Source of the DNA: a bacterium
GTDB taxonomy: Bacteria > UBP4 > UBA4092 > JAOAEQ01
Assembly (NCBI GenBank): GCA_026416715.1
Contig: JAOAEQ010000007.1
Span: 41,658-105,657, forward strand
Reading direction: 5' to 3'
Length of the DNA stretch: 64,000 nt
The notes beneath the pieces are model-generated. The model was given only the letters and a program-made list of their open reading frames with translations, was not told the DNA's origin and did not search any database. The translations under genes were made by a program, and so were the position numbers. The stretch's first letter is position 1, and each line of letters begins with the position of its first letter. This document shows positions 53,385 to 62,713 of this stretch, in pieces.

Positions 53385-54389
53385 TTATTTTTCAATAAAT
53401 GATTCTGGCCCAGCGTGCCGTTCACCAAAATAACTACTTCGATATTGTTCCGGCTGACCTTCTCCATACATGGGGATGTTTCCTTCCGGTCCCATTCCTC
53501 GATACTGACCGGGTTGCATTCCTTGCTGGCGCATTCTTTCCATTTGTTGTCGTTTCTTTTCGGCTGCCATAGCCGCTAATTCTTCAGCGCTCCATTGGAA
53601 CTGTTTATAGAATTCTTTTGTAATCGGGTCTTTGAATGGTGCAAATATTCGGGTGGTAAAATCAGCAAAAAAACCGTCGGTACCATCACGTCGTGATGCC
53701 CAATATCCATAGGTCGGAATTGGTGACGGCGGATTGGTTACTGGGTCTTCACTCGCTACATATACCATATAAAATTCTATCGGACTATCATTTTTAGCAA
53801 AATCAACCAGACGACGCAGCGATTGCAGTTGTCCCCAGCATTGTTCACAAAGTCGGTCTTTTTGTTCCGTTATATTACTATATATTCCGTCGCCAGCAAC
53901 TTCGTCACCATGCGTACCGTCATCGTAAAAACCGGATAATTCTGATTCGGAGATTTCACGTTTTTTAGGTTGCCGTAATTCTTTATTACATTTCACACAG
54001 ACTTCATGGACACCTTCTTTAACCGTATATCGTTTTTCTTCTTTCGGTTGAGGTTGGGTACCTGGAGCTCCTCCTTCAGGACCAATCTGCGGAGCAGCAG
54101 CTTCAAAACGTCGATATTCTTCTGCAGGAACCGCTGGACTTGGAGCACCACCGCCAGATTTTAATGCATATCCACAATTAACACAATTGGTGTTAGTTGG
54201 GTCGTTCAAGGTTCCACATTGTGGACATTTAATTTTATCGCCAGTAACGGCGCGTGCCCGTTCTATACCTACGAAACCCGGACTAACACCTTCTTCTTGA
54301 GCAAGCGCAAGATTACTAAATACAATACAACTCACATAAATTAATGCCAACATAATAAGTAACTTTGTTTTTTCAGTGTTAATCTTCAT
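53385..54389 (-). CDS. Exported zinc-ribbon protein, 334 residues
   Basis: A signal peptide (cleavage near ALAQ, residues 27-31) leads into a short acidic region and a CPQCGTLNDPTNTNCVNCG zinc ribbon. A second Cys4-type site is split: VCVKCNKE near residue 135 and LCEQC near residue 183, separated by a DDGTHGDEVAGDGIYS stretch that resembles calcium- or turn-rich loops of surface proteins. The C-terminal third is rich in Gln, Met and Pro (MRQQGMQPGQYRG). Zinc ribbons are usual inside the cell, so an exported one is uncommon. No function is known. A promoter with TTGACA lies 85 bases upstream. Confidence 0.65.
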   Translation of the reverse strand: MKINTEKTKLLIMLALIYVSCIVFSNLALAQEEGVSPGFVGIERARAVTGDKIKCPQCGTLNDPTNTNCVNCGYALKSGGGAPSPAVPAEEYRRFEAAAPQIGPEGGAPGTQPQPKEEKRYTVKEGVHEVCVKCNKELRQPKKREISESELSGFYDDGTHGDEVAGDGIYSNITEQKDRLCEQCWGQLQSLRRLVDFAKNDSPIEFYMVYVASEDPVTNPPSPIPTYGYWASRRDGTDGFFADFTTRIFAPFKDPITKEFYKQFQWSAEELAAMAAEKKRQQMERMRQQGMQPGQYRGMGPEGNIPMYGEGQPEQYRSSYFGERHAGPESFIEK

Positions 54390-54480
54390 ACCATACCTCC
54401 ACTTTATTCACTTATTTAAAGTTGCAGAATATTATATGACCTTAATATTATTCCATATTTATATTATACTATATATAATG

Positions 54481-54509
54481 AATTTACCACTAGATACCAC
54501 GCTTGTCAA
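54481..54509 (-). promoter_or_regulatory. Likely promoter of the zinc-ribbon gene
   Basis: On the minus strand a perfect TTGACA (54509-54504) is followed after 17 bases by TAAATT (54486-54481). The remaining 290-base spacer between this gene and hslV (54390-54680) is very AT-rich and holds a tandem AAATATCTTA pair, but no other clear feature. Confidence 0.42.
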
Positions 54510-54680
54510 ATAAAAAATGATATAATTCCATTAATTACACAAAATATCTTAAAATATCTTAACAAATTTAACAAGCAAAAAATACTTTTTTCTTATTGAT
54601 AGCCATCCCTTAGCATACCATTGTCGATTTCGTATGGATAAGCGATAGGAATTAAATTTATAAAAAAGGAGTTGAATTTT

Positions 54681-55232
54681 ATGCAGCATCATTTAGCTTG
54701 GCATAGCACTACCATCCTTGCCGTTAAAAAAGATGACCGGATTGCAATTGCTGCTGATGGCCAAGTTACTCTTGGTGAAACTGTGGTCAAGCATCACGCA
54801 CAAAAAATACGGAAATTAGCTGATGGAAAAGTCGTCGTGGGGTTTGCTGGTGCCGCTGCGGATGCATTTACTTTACTCGACCGGTTTGAATCAAAAATTA
54901 CTGAATATCATCAGAATATTCGCCGCGCTGCCGTTGAACTAGCAAAAGATTGGCGAACGGATAGGATGCTACGCCGGTTAGAAGCGATGTTAGTTGTTGC
55001 CGGGAAGGTCACCGAACCGGATTTATTGGTTATCAGTGGGAATGGAGAAATCATCGAGCCAGATGATGGTATAGTTGCTATTGGTTCCGGTGGAGCGTAT
55101 GCGTTAGCCGCTGCTCGTGCATTATTGAAATATACCAACCTATCGGCAAAAGAAATCGCAGTTGAAGCGTTAAATATCGCTGGGAACATCTGTGTTTATA
55201 CCAACACCAAAATCACTGTTGAAGAAATCTAA
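54681..55232 (+). CDS. hslV: ATP-dependent protease proteolytic subunit HslV (ClpQ)
   Basis: 183 residues from the ATG at 54681, which lies nine bases after AAGGAG; an in-frame TTG at 54672 overlaps that site's spacing and is less likely. The catalytic threonine follows a short propeptide (MQHHLAWHS then TTILAV). [35 protein letters not shown] and [16 protein letters not shown] are HslV hallmarks. HslV forms a double-ring protease capped by the ATPase HslU, whose gene is normally adjacent; here the next gene is convergent and hslU is absent from the window. Confidence 0.94.
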   Translation: MQHHLAWHSTTILAVKKDDRIAIAADGQVTLGETVVKHHAQKIRKLADGKVVVGFAGAAADAFTLLDRFESKITEYHQNIRRAAVELAKDWRTDRMLRRLEAMLVVAGKVTEPDLLVISGNGEIIEPDDGIVAIGSGGAYALAAARALLKYTNLSAKEIAVEALNIAGNICVYTNTKITVEEI

Positions 55233-55264
55233 ACGTCGGACTCTATTCCTGTGAGCACAGAGAT

Positions 55265-56629
55265 TTAACTAGAGATATCAAAATATTTTGGCAGGAATTG
55301 CGTTTTCAGCCACGCTAGGTACCGGCAACCCACGGCAATATTTTTTTCCGGTTCATACGCTGATTGATGAAAATTCCAATTTACCCCGAGCAATGCAACC
55401 ATATCGTTCCAAGCATGTTGTGTGAGTTGCATTAATCCACGTGCATTTTTATTTGACCGGGCTTTCGGATTAAAATCCGATTCTACTTTAATAATTGCCT
55501 TAACCAATTCCGGTTCTAATCCATAGGCTTTTGCATAGCGGTGAATGAGTTCATCAAACCCATTATCATTGAGCGATTGGTTCAACCACTGGTGTACTCG
55601 AACTACATAATCTTTAGTTTCCTGATAAGGAACATTACCATCATAGACTACAACCGCTTTTGGTCCCGCATTATACGCTTGTAACACCAAATGTAACCAT
55701 TTCGCAATTTTGCTAGGATACCCTGTTTCATTCAGGGTAGGACGCTTAACCAGCTCGGGTCTAACCGGTTCTAGTGAGGCGAGTCGGTTTAATTCTTCCC
55801 AATACGCAGAACTGGGAATATCCGGACCGGTATCAGAAATTGCGGTGGAAAGTGTTTCAGCAATAATTTTTTCTTGTTCAGTTTGCGCGAGCGCGAGTTC
55901 ATAACTTTTTTCCTGTTCCCAATTCGATAAGGTTTCTAAACCTTCATCCCGTTGCATTATCGCAAGCATTTGATGAACCTCTTTACACTGCGCATCTAAT
56001 CGGTATGCTTCTCGTAGATTTTTTAGCACCCCTTCAGTAAAATAACGGTTATAATAATATTTTGCATACATAACATAAATTTTGGCTAGTTCAGCTTTCA
56101 TTTCTGTCGAATATGGTTTATCATTATGAACCTGTAAAACGTGTCGGTATAAATTGATTGCCGCTTCATATTTCTGCTCGTTTAGTAAAGAATCAATCTC
56201 AGCCAATTCTGTTTTTCGAAGTTGTAGGAATTGGAATTTGCGAACTTTTTCTTGGACAGCAATATTATTAGGGTCGTATTGTAACGACTTTAAATAAAAT
56301 GGAATTGCCGTAGCATATTGTTGCTCGTTAGCTACCGTTTCCGCAAGGCGGAGATACCCAATTGCTGGTGATTCGTGTCGAATCGAATTAATCTGGTTTC
56401 GGGGAATAGAGAGAACCCCTACTGTAGTTTGAACTCGTAATCCGGAGTCTTGTTCGGTTAGAATTACCGCATCAAGAATCTGACCGGATTGAAGCTGGAT
56501 TTGGTCTGCCCAAACGGCCAGAGAACCGAGTATGATAAAAACTATCAAGACATACCCGAGTTTATATTTTTCCAATAATAAATGATGTGTTTTGCTGTAT
56601 TTCATACCGCAGTCTAACTTGATACCCAT
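55265..56629 (-). CDS. Lytic-transglycosylase-like protein with apparently permuted catalytic motifs
   Basis: 454 residues. After a signal anchor (about residues 27-44) come a small beta domain (SGQILDAVILTEQDSGLRV) and a TPR-like helical region to about residue 240. At the C-terminus, LVKAIIKVESDFNPKARS, GLMQLTQHAWNDM and NIAVGCRYLAWLKTQF are the catalytic-glutamate and following motifs of SLT (GH23) enzymes. The YNAGP-x-ETKDYV motif that normally comes after these lies before them, at about residues 311-340, and the chain ends right where it would be expected. The order looks circularly permuted. The enzyme should cut peptidoglycan in the periplasm. A second ATG at 56605 is possible. Confidence 0.8.
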   Translation of the reverse strand: MGIKLDCGMKYSKTHHLLLEKYKLGYVLIVFIILGSLAVWADQIQLQSGQILDAVILTEQDSGLRVQTTVGVLSIPRNQINSIRHESPAIGYLRLAETVANEQQYATAIPFYLKSLQYDPNNIAVQEKVRKFQFLQLRKTELAEIDSLLNEQKYEAAINLYRHVLQVHNDKPYSTEMKAELAKIYVMYAKYYYNRYFTEGVLKNLREAYRLDAQCKEVHQMLAIMQRDEGLETLSNWEQEKSYELALAQTEQEKIIAETLSTAISDTGPDIPSSAYWEELNRLASLEPVRPELVKRPTLNETGYPSKIAKWLHLVLQAYNAGPKAVVVYDGNVPYQETKDYVVRVHQWLNQSLNDNGFDELIHRYAKAYGLEPELVKAIIKVESDFNPKARSNKNARGLMQLTQHAWNDMVALLGVNWNFHQSAYEPEKNIAVGCRYLAWLKTQFLPKYFDISS

Positions 56630-56773
56630 GTTCTATTTCAGTTTACCATAAAAAAAATAAAAATGTCAAAACATACATCATTGAAAAATGGGAGGTTCCT
56701 ATCTCCTAGATTATGCACCAATATTAAGCATCAAGTTGTTGTAGATTTTTACGAAAATAATACTAAATCAGCA

Positions 56774-57841
56774 TTAATTCGTTAGGTGGTCGAAAGGGAA
56801 AGGTTGTTGCATCAGTTCTTCCAGCCGGATATGAGATAATAAGCTCCAGTCCAATCCATTGATCAATGATGGCGATTCTCGCAGGAGAAGCGGATGGTTA
56901 TCTTCAGAGATGATTTTAAGGAATACCTCGGTTAATTGAAGGTCAAATTGAGTTCCAGCACAGCGAGTAAATTCTGCAATCAACTCCGATTTACTTAACG
57001 GAGCACGATAGGGTCGTCCAGAAATCATTGCATCATAGCTATCAGCAATACTAACGATACGAGCACCAAGCGGAATTTGTTCTCCGGTAAGTCCTTGCGG
57101 ATATCCTTTACCATCGACTCGTTCTTGATGGTAGAAGATAACCGGAATACGGTCGTGTAAAAATTCAATTGGTTTTAAAATATATGCTCCAATAACTGGA
57201 TGTAACTTACAGATTTCATATTCTTCCTTGGACAACGGCGTTGTTTTCTTAAGAATCGCATCGCTAATACCAATTTTGCCTATGTCGTGCAGTAAAGCGG
57301 CTTGGCGCAACGAAATAATTTCCTTCCCAGTTAATCCAATTTTGCGCGCCAATATTTCTACAACTTTACTTACTCGTTGTGAATGACCGCTCGTATGATG
57401 GTCGCGTGCATCAATGGCGGTAATTAACGTTTCAATCGTCGCTAAAAAATGCCGACCGAGTTCATCAATAATTTGAGTGCGCTGTTTCAGAATCTGGTGA
57501 ACAAATAATCGTAATTGATTGATATTGACCGGTTTAGTAAAATAATATGTTGCCCCGGCACGCATCGCTTCAACTGCGGAATCAATAGCGCCGAATGCCG
57601 TGAGAATAATTACTGCCGTTTCCGGATGACGTTTTTTGATTTCTTTTAACAGAGTTAACCCATCCATTTCCGGCATCCGAATATCTGTAACGGTTAAATC
57701 AACATGCGAATTGTCAATAACTTGCAAAGCTTCTTGCGGATTCCGCGAAACTTTTACTTCACATTCTGAATCAGATAATCCGAAATACAGAGCATCAAGA
57801 ATACTTTCTTCATCATCGACAACGAGAATGTTATATCGCAT
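56774..57841 (-). CDS. Response regulator with HD-GYP (cyclic-di-GMP phosphodiesterase) output domain
   Basis: 355 residues from the ATG at 57841, which sits just past the stop of the upstream kinase; an upstream GTG-type start at 57862 would overlap it. The receiver domain has ILVVDDEES, the phospho-acceptor Asp in LTVTDIRMPEMDG (Asp53 in this numbering) and the conserved LTA and FTKPV positions. A helical linker leads to an HD-GYP domain with HTSGHSQRVS, LLHDIGKIG, HPVIGAY and ERVDGKGYPQGL (the GYP motif). Such domains degrade cyclic-di-GMP. It forms a two-component pair with the neighbouring kinase. Confidence 0.94.
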   Translation of the reverse strand: MRYNILVVDDEESILDALYFGLSDSECEVKVSRNPQEALQVIDNSHVDLTVTDIRMPEMDGLTLLKEIKKRHPETAVIILTAFGAIDSAVEAMRAGATYYFTKPVNINQLRLFVHQILKQRTQIIDELGRHFLATIETLITAIDARDHHTSGHSQRVSKVVEILARKIGLTGKEIISLRQAALLHDIGKIGISDAILKKTTPLSKEEYEICKLHPVIGAYILKPIEFLHDRIPVIFYHQERVDGKGYPQGLTGEQIPLGARIVSIADSYDAMISGRPYRAPLSKSELIAEFTRCAGTQFDLQLTEVFLKIISEDNHPLLLRESPSLINGLDWSLLSHIRLEELMQQPFPFDHLTN

Positions 57842-57845
57842 AACC

Positions 57846-59708
57846 TTAATTTCCTTTCGCAAGGTTCATATGCTGATTAGTATCAGGGTTTATCGATTTG
57901 GCATATTGCTGAACACCATTTTTAACCGGAAGTTGGATAACGAATTTCGTTTTAACTTCCGGCTGACTTTCTACGGTGATAATCCCATGATGTTCGTTAA
58001 TAATCCGTTGTGCAACTGATAACCCGAGTCCGCTACCCCGCATTTTGGTAGTAAAAAATGGCGTAAAAATTTTATCTAAGTCTTTCGCAACAATGCCCGG
58101 TCCCGTATCTTCAAAAGAAATTTCAACGTATTCAATCGTATGTTTGGTGAACGTACGGGTGGCAATGGTTAACGTTCGTTGTCCAGTTTTTTGGAGCGCC
58201 ATCGCTTCAATCGCATTGAGAACAATATTGAGAAATACTTGTTCAAGTTTTTGTTCATCTGCCATAATCATTGGCAAGGAATAATCAAATTGTGCCACCA
58301 GATTAACCTGGGTTTTTTTCGCTTGTTCCTGGACTAAATAGATTATTCGGTTCAAAATACTATTAACCTGCACTTTCTGGAACGATAGCGGATGTGGTCG
58401 TGCAAAATCTAAAAGTTCATTGAGTACATTATTTAATCGAGTTAGTTCCCGAGAAAATGCTTGTTGCATTTTTGCGCGGAACTCCGGTTGATTATATTTT
58501 TCCGGTTGATTCATCATTTCCGTAAATCCGAGCAACGATTGGATCGGGTTCTTAATTTCGTGGGCGATAACCGACGCCATTTTGCCGAGAACAACCAGCC
58601 GTTCATTTTGTCGAATTGTTTCTTGCTGACGAATAAGCTCCTGAGTCATAACATTAAACGAATATGCAAGTTTTCCTAGTTCATCCCGTCGGTTTAGTCC
58701 GGATTTCGTTCGCCAATCGAGGTTCCCTGCGGCAACCTGTTGTGCGCCGAAACTCAACTGTTGTATCGGATGAACCAATCGTTGTGCAGAGATAAATCCG
58801 ATAAGTGTGGCTAAAATCGTACAAATAATCACCAATCCGATAATCTGTTGTTTCATTTTCGCTGCGCCAGCAAAAGCTTCTGCAGTAGTTTGTTCGATCG
58901 CTAAAATCCAACCTAGTCTAGGCACAATTGCGCTGGTTCCCAAACTTCGTATCCCTTCAGCGGAAATATATTCAGCGTCAGCATTTTTCCCAAGCGTTGC
59001 CGATCGAATAATCGGAATATTTATCATACTCCTGCCGGTTAATACCAATGATTTCCGCGGATGGGCAATCAGCCGACCGTAAGCTGAAGTTAAATATGCT
59101 TTTCCGGTTTTCCCAAGTCGAATAGAGTCAACTAAATCCCAGATTCCACGAAGGTTAACTTCCGCAACCAGCGCCCCTGAAATTTCTCCGTATTGTTTAA
59201 TTGGCGCTGCGATTTGAATATATGGTAGATGGGTTGTGGGAGAAATATATACTTCAGAAACATAGAGGTTTCCGGCGAGCGCTTTTTGTACCGCAACAGC
59301 ATTGGCTAGGTTCGACAATGGTTGTTCAAGCGAACTATGTACAATTTCTTTTCCGTATGTATCAGTTATATAGAGCGATTCAAATTCTTTAAATCGGCGT
59401 GAAATATTTCGAATGATTGTTTCCTGTTGCCAGTTATCCATATGTGCAACTCCGATGAGTTCCGCAGTAGATTTAACTAAATTTATTGCATTACTCACAT
59501 ACAGTTGGATCTCGTTTGCGGTTTGGTTGGTGACGTTCCGGTTATATTCAGTAACGGCATGCCGTATTGCTGTTTGACTCGTTTTAACGAGTAGATATCC
59601 TGTGCCGATTATGGGTAATACTACCGCTGGGATTATCAATAGCAATTCTTTAATAATAAGATGTTCACGCATTCGATTGAATAATTTTGTAACCATAATT
59701 GATTTCAT
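57846..59708 (-). CDS. Sensor histidine kinase with extracellular sensor and HAMP domain
   Basis: 620 residues. A first membrane segment at about 17-37 precedes a periplasmic Cache-like sensor domain (residues 45-275, with LGKTGKAYLTSAYGRLIAHPR); a second segment at about 287-308 leads to a HAMP domain. The catalytic core has the H-box VIAHEIKNPIQSLLGF with the phospho-acceptor histidine near residue 383, the N-box FLNIVLNAIEAM, FEDTGPGI and the FTTKMRGSGLGLSVA lid. It phosphorylates the downstream HD-GYP response regulator and so probably tunes cyclic-di-GMP levels in response to a small ligand. Confidence 0.94.
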   Translation of the reverse strand: MKSIMVTKLFNRMREHLIIKELLLIIPAVVLPIIGTGYLLVKTSQTAIRHAVTEYNRNVTNQTANEIQLYVSNAINLVKSTAELIGVAHMDNWQQETIIRNISRRFKEFESLYITDTYGKEIVHSSLEQPLSNLANAVAVQKALAGNLYVSEVYISPTTHLPYIQIAAPIKQYGEISGALVAEVNLRGIWDLVDSIRLGKTGKAYLTSAYGRLIAHPRKSLVLTGRSMINIPIIRSATLGKNADAEYISAEGIRSLGTSAIVPRLGWILAIEQTTAEAFAGAAKMKQQIIGLVIICTILATLIGFISAQRLVHPIQQLSFGAQQVAAGNLDWRTKSGLNRRDELGKLAYSFNVMTQELIRQQETIRQNERLVVLGKMASVIAHEIKNPIQSLLGFTEMMNQPEKYNQPEFRAKMQQAFSRELTRLNNVLNELLDFARPHPLSFQKVQVNSILNRIIYLVQEQAKKTQVNLVAQFDYSLPMIMADEQKLEQVFLNIVLNAIEAMALQKTGQRTLTIATRTFTKHTIEYVEISFEDTGPGIVAKDLDKIFTPFFTTKMRGSGLGLSVAQRIINEHHGIITVESQPEVKTKFVIQLPVKNGVQQYAKSINPDTNQHMNLAKGN

Positions 59709-59884
59709 TTTTTCGGGGTTAATATCCCCAATTTTATCGTTATCTTTCCCAACGTTTACAATCGGGGTTATTTGCTGTCATCATCTGCGTTTAATTCAAC
59801 CACAAAACGCTCCCACAACATTCAAGGATTTGGCATTCCGTTATATAAATGTTGAACAGTGAATTTCCGCATTTGATTTTGGTT

Positions 59885-61459
59885 TTATAATTTAATATCC
59901 CAATCTTTTAGATTCCAGTAGATATTATCGCTACTGCGTGGATGAATATAAGCAATTCGGGTATTCGCACCGGATAATTTATATGGAAAAAATAACAATA
60001 TCCCGGGTGGATTTACCGCTAGTTCATATTGAATCTGGTCGATTAGATCTTTCCGCAAGTCTGGGTCAACCGTAACCTGCAATTGGTCATATATTTTATC
60101 TAAAGCATTGTTAGTATATGAAAACGCGTTCAATCCATTTTGGATTTGGTCTGAATGGAAGAAGGCATACCCGAAATTGGTTTCATATAGTGAGTCCATT
60201 TCGGCAATCGCGGCATCGAATTTTTTCGGAAGTAGATACTCATTTATCAGCTGAGATACCGGTAAAGATTTCAGATATAGATTAATTCCGAGCTCCTGTA
60301 GTTGCTGGTCGAGAATAAGTGCTAGTTGTCGCTTGAGCGTGTTATCTTCATCAATCAGGAGCGTAAATTCAAATGGAACTCCTTGTTTTTTTAGCTGTCG
60401 TGTTTTTTTGTCAATAGACCAGCCGGCATCGTTAAGTAGTTTAAGTGCGGTTCGTGGCTGATATTGAAACGATGGAGTCGTCCGGTTATATAAAGAACTA
60501 TCTGGCGGAAAAATACTCCTAGCAATACTTCCTTCTCCGAGCAGAACTTCATCAATCATTGCTTGTTTATCCACCGCATAATTGAGCGCTTTCCGAATAC
60601 GAACATCTGCAAATAACGGTGAGCGATTATTCAGTATTACCATATAATAATAACGGGCAGGCGTTTTATACCCTTGAATTTTCGGATTAGTTAATAGCAC
60701 TTTGTAATCTTCCGGAAGAACCCCTTCAGCGACATCAATTTGTTCTGTCATCAACTGCGACCAGGTGACAGTTTGATTCGGTAACGAGCGAACAATAATT
60801 CGGTCGAGATTCGGTTTTCCAAGAAAATAATCGGGATTAGCGGTCAGGATTAAGGTTTCATCAATCCATTGTTCAACTTTGAATGGGCCGGTACCAATCG
60901 GATGACGATTAAATGCTAAGTTCGGATTCTGTAAATCGGTTATCGTCAGCCGATGTTTGGGAAGTATAGCGATTCGCATCGTGTATAGAAAGTTTGTGTT
61001 CGGTTCTTTAAAAACTATCCGTAGCTGATACCGACCGAGAACTTCGATATGGTCAACGGAATTAAATTCACTCGCTAAATAACTGGCTATTTTCGGATGC
61101 ATAATCGCATCGTAGGTGAATTTAACATCATCAGCGGTGAGTTCCACTCCATCGTGAAACTTCACACCAGCCCGAAGATGAATGGTTAACTCTTTCCGGT
61201 CGGGACTATATTGCCAGCGTTGCGCAAGATGTGGGATGAGCTCAAGCTGGTCATTCATTTGAATTAATCCATCAAATATGTTTGTTTCAATTGCAGTTAA
61301 GGTTGATTCCGCAACCAGAATTGGATTTATTTTATCTCCGAGCACGCCGCCAATTACCACCGTTTTCAGTTTCGGCTTATTTTGAATAAACGAACAACCG
61401 AGGAATATAGCAATCCCAATTGATGTTATTGCAATGAATATTCGGTAGTAATATTTCAT
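59885..61459 (-). CDS. Oligopeptide/dipeptide-type ABC substrate-binding lipoprotein (SBP family 5)
   Basis: 524 residues. The signal sequence ends in a lipobox (IFLGC) at about residue 22. The mature part (PILVAESTLTAIETNIFDGLIQ, LTIHLRAGVKFHDGVELTADDVKFTYDAI, GTGPFKVEQW, VRIRKALNYAVDKQAMI) is typical of DppA/OppA-type binding proteins. These deliver peptides, nickel or sugars to an ABC importer. No permease or ATPase genes are adjacent, so it works with components coded elsewhere. It lies between the histidine kinase and the pseudopilin genes, all on the minus strand. Confidence 0.9.
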   Translation of the reverse strand: MKYYYRIFIAITSIGIAIFLGCSFIQNKPKLKTVVIGGVLGDKINPILVAESTLTAIETNIFDGLIQMNDQLELIPHLAQRWQYSPDRKELTIHLRAGVKFHDGVELTADDVKFTYDAIMHPKIASYLASEFNSVDHIEVLGRYQLRIVFKEPNTNFLYTMRIAILPKHRLTITDLQNPNLAFNRHPIGTGPFKVEQWIDETLILTANPDYFLGKPNLDRIIVRSLPNQTVTWSQLMTEQIDVAEGVLPEDYKVLLTNPKIQGYKTPARYYYMVILNNRSPLFADVRIRKALNYAVDKQAMIDEVLLGEGSIARSIFPPDSSLYNRTTPSFQYQPRTALKLLNDAGWSIDKKTRQLKKQGVPFEFTLLIDEDNTLKRQLALILDQQLQELGINLYLKSLPVSQLINEYLLPKKFDAAIAEMDSLYETNFGYAFFHSDQIQNGLNAFSYTNNALDKIYDQLQVTVDPDLRKDLIDQIQYELAVNPPGILLFFPYKLSGANTRIAYIHPRSSDNIYWNLKDWDIKL

Positions 61460-61539
61460 AAACTTTCATCATCCTAAATGGCTATAACTACCTCGGCTAT
61501 ACACGGGGGCATAGTAGATATTTGAATTTTGCTTTTTAA

Positions 61540-62151
61540 TTATGGACCATACCGATAGATATCACCGTCGCTAACCACACCGTTCGTTGGGTCGTATTGA
61601 CTTGGTGTTGGGTTCATCCCTTCATGGTCATTATCCATATCCGGACCATTACTCATTAAGAACCATTTCCATTCATAATGCCATAACCCTGGATCCATCG
61701 GGTCGGATTCGTCAGGAAAACCTTCGTCCGATTGAACATACACATATGGGGTTAGTATTCGTGTTCCATCATAAGCGCTTGTATAATGGAATATATCTAA
61801 TGGAATTGAACGAATATACGCTACTGGTGTAGTTAATCTGCTCTGAACTACCCACATATCGTATGACATTAAATCGTCCGGCGGAACTCCAAATGGCGGA
61901 TATGCAGTATTATCAACATGATATGCTTCGATAGCGGTTGCTAATGACCGTAATTCCGATTTAACCCGAGTAACTTTCGAACGCATTTGCGCAGCGAGAA
62001 AGTTTGGAATCGCTATTGCCGCTAGAATAGCGATAATCGCTACAACGATTAATAATTCAATGAGCGTAAATCCGGTTAAAATTAAAAATGCCTGATGATT
62101 TTTATGATTGCTCAATGCAAATAAGTGATACGGTGTAGTTTTTTGTTTCAT
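61540..62151 (-). CDS. Type IV pilin-like/type II secretion pseudopilin
   Basis: 203 residues with a prepilin leader of about 27 residues and the class III cleavage site GFTLIELLIVVAIIAILAAI; the first mature residue is Phe and Glu5 is conserved. The hydrophobic helix continues to IPNFLAAQMRSKVTRVKSELRSLATAIEAYHVDNTAYPP, as in GspG-like proteins with an extended C-terminal part. The C-terminal region (SNGPDMDNDHEGMNPTP) is acidic and may bind calcium. It would be processed by a prepilin peptidase coded elsewhere. It stands alone on the strand. Confidence 0.9.
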   Translation of the reverse strand: MKQKTTPYHLFALSNHKNHQAFLILTGFTLIELLIVVAIIAILAAIAIPNFLAAQMRSKVTRVKSELRSLATAIEAYHVDNTAYPPFGVPPDDLMSYDMWVVQSRLTTPVAYIRSIPLDIFHYTSAYDGTRILTPYVYVQSDEGFPDESDPMDPGLWHYEWKWFLMSNGPDMDNDHEGMNPTPSQYDPTNGVVSDGDIYRYGP

Positions 62152-62488
62152 ACGTTAATGTTGCCTTTCATAATTGCCACATATAACACAACTATGCACC
62201 AAATAAAATTGGCACGTAATATGCCAATTCAATACATAGAGTGATTTGATATGCTTTTTAGCGATAAAATTAGAGTTCTGATATGACGAGAATGAATTTA
62301 ACTTTAATTAAATCAAAAGAAAATAAAATTTTCGGAAATAAACTTAGAGGAAAGCGCCCCTTGAAAAATCAAGGGTTTGAATGATGTAATTTTATGTCAC
62401 CTGCTAGTATTATTAGTTACAAAATTGTGTTCGCGGTTACATTTTATGTTTAAAATTACGGAAAGTGGAGGGAGTAATCCGAAGGCAT
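62152..62488. other. Non-coding spacer with one short hairpin
   Basis: This AT-rich stretch between the pseudopilin and the peptide-gene terminator holds no convincing gene. It contains a perfect 7-bp hairpin CCCTTGA-AAAA-TCAAGGG at 62358-62375 with T residues after it on the plus strand, too weak to call a terminator, and an open frame of 33 codons from 62284 without a ribosome-binding site. Confidence 0.6.
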
Positions 62489-62523
62489 AAAAAAAGGAGA
62501 TGGTATCGCCCAATACCATCTCC
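62489..62523 (-). terminator. Rho-independent terminator of the small peptide gene
   Basis: Read on the minus strand, GGAGATGGTAT and ATACCATCTCC pair perfectly over 11 bp around a TGGGCG loop, followed by seven Ts. This is the best intrinsic terminator in the window. It lies 46 bases after the stop of the 21-residue peptide gene. Confidence 0.9.
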
Positions 62524-62529
62524 CAACCC

Positions 62530-62555
62530 ATTATTGCAGATATATCAGCAATAAT
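62530..62555 (-). other. Near-palindromic hairpin after the peptide gene
   Basis: ATTATTGC (62530-62537) pairs with GCAATAAT (62548-62555), and the bases between form a GATATATC palindrome, so the whole stem is nearly continuous. It stands between the peptide stop codon and the terminator and may protect or process the short message. Confidence 0.5.
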
Positions 62556-62569
62556 CTGCTAAAGGCGTA

Positions 62570-62635
62570 TTAATATTTGAACCAGGCACATACTTTTTCT
62601 GGTTTTACGCCTTTTTTAAGGACTATGACCTTCAC
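62570..62635 (-). CDS. 21-residue peptide gene next to the radical SAM/SPASM maturase (likely RiPP precursor)
   Basis: The GTG at 62635 follows an outstanding ribosome-binding site (AGGAGGGAGG, seven to eight bases upstream) and opens a 21-codon frame ending with TAA at 62570. The product begins MKVIVLKKGVKP and ends EKVCAWFKY: a basic N-terminal half and an aromatic, single-cysteine C-terminal half. Hairpins lie before and after it, and a strong terminator follows. It is downstream of, and on the same strand as, a radical SAM/SPASM peptide-maturase gene, the arrangement expected of a ribosomally made, post-translationally modified peptide or a cofactor precursor such as PqqA or MftA. I cannot name the family. 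Confidence 0.72.
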   Translation of the reverse strand: MKVIVLKKGVKPEKVCAWFKY

Positions 62636-62673
62636 GCCTACCTCCCTCCTCTCTCCGTAATTTCGGTTTTATC

Positions 62674-62700
62674 TCTTCACTCAAAGCTCTAGAGTGAAGA
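62674..62700 (-). other. 9-bp hairpin in the leader of the peptide gene
   Basis: TCTTCACTC (62674-62682) pairs with GAGTGAAGA (62692-62700). It sits about 40 bases before the ribosome-binding site of the peptide gene. Confidence 0.5.
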
Positions 62701-62713
62701 TGGATGTATATAC

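Noticed and set aside
62284-62385. A 33-codon plus-strand frame beginning MTRMNLTL
   Set aside because: There is no ribosome-binding site or promoter, and it runs through a hairpin; coding potential looks random.
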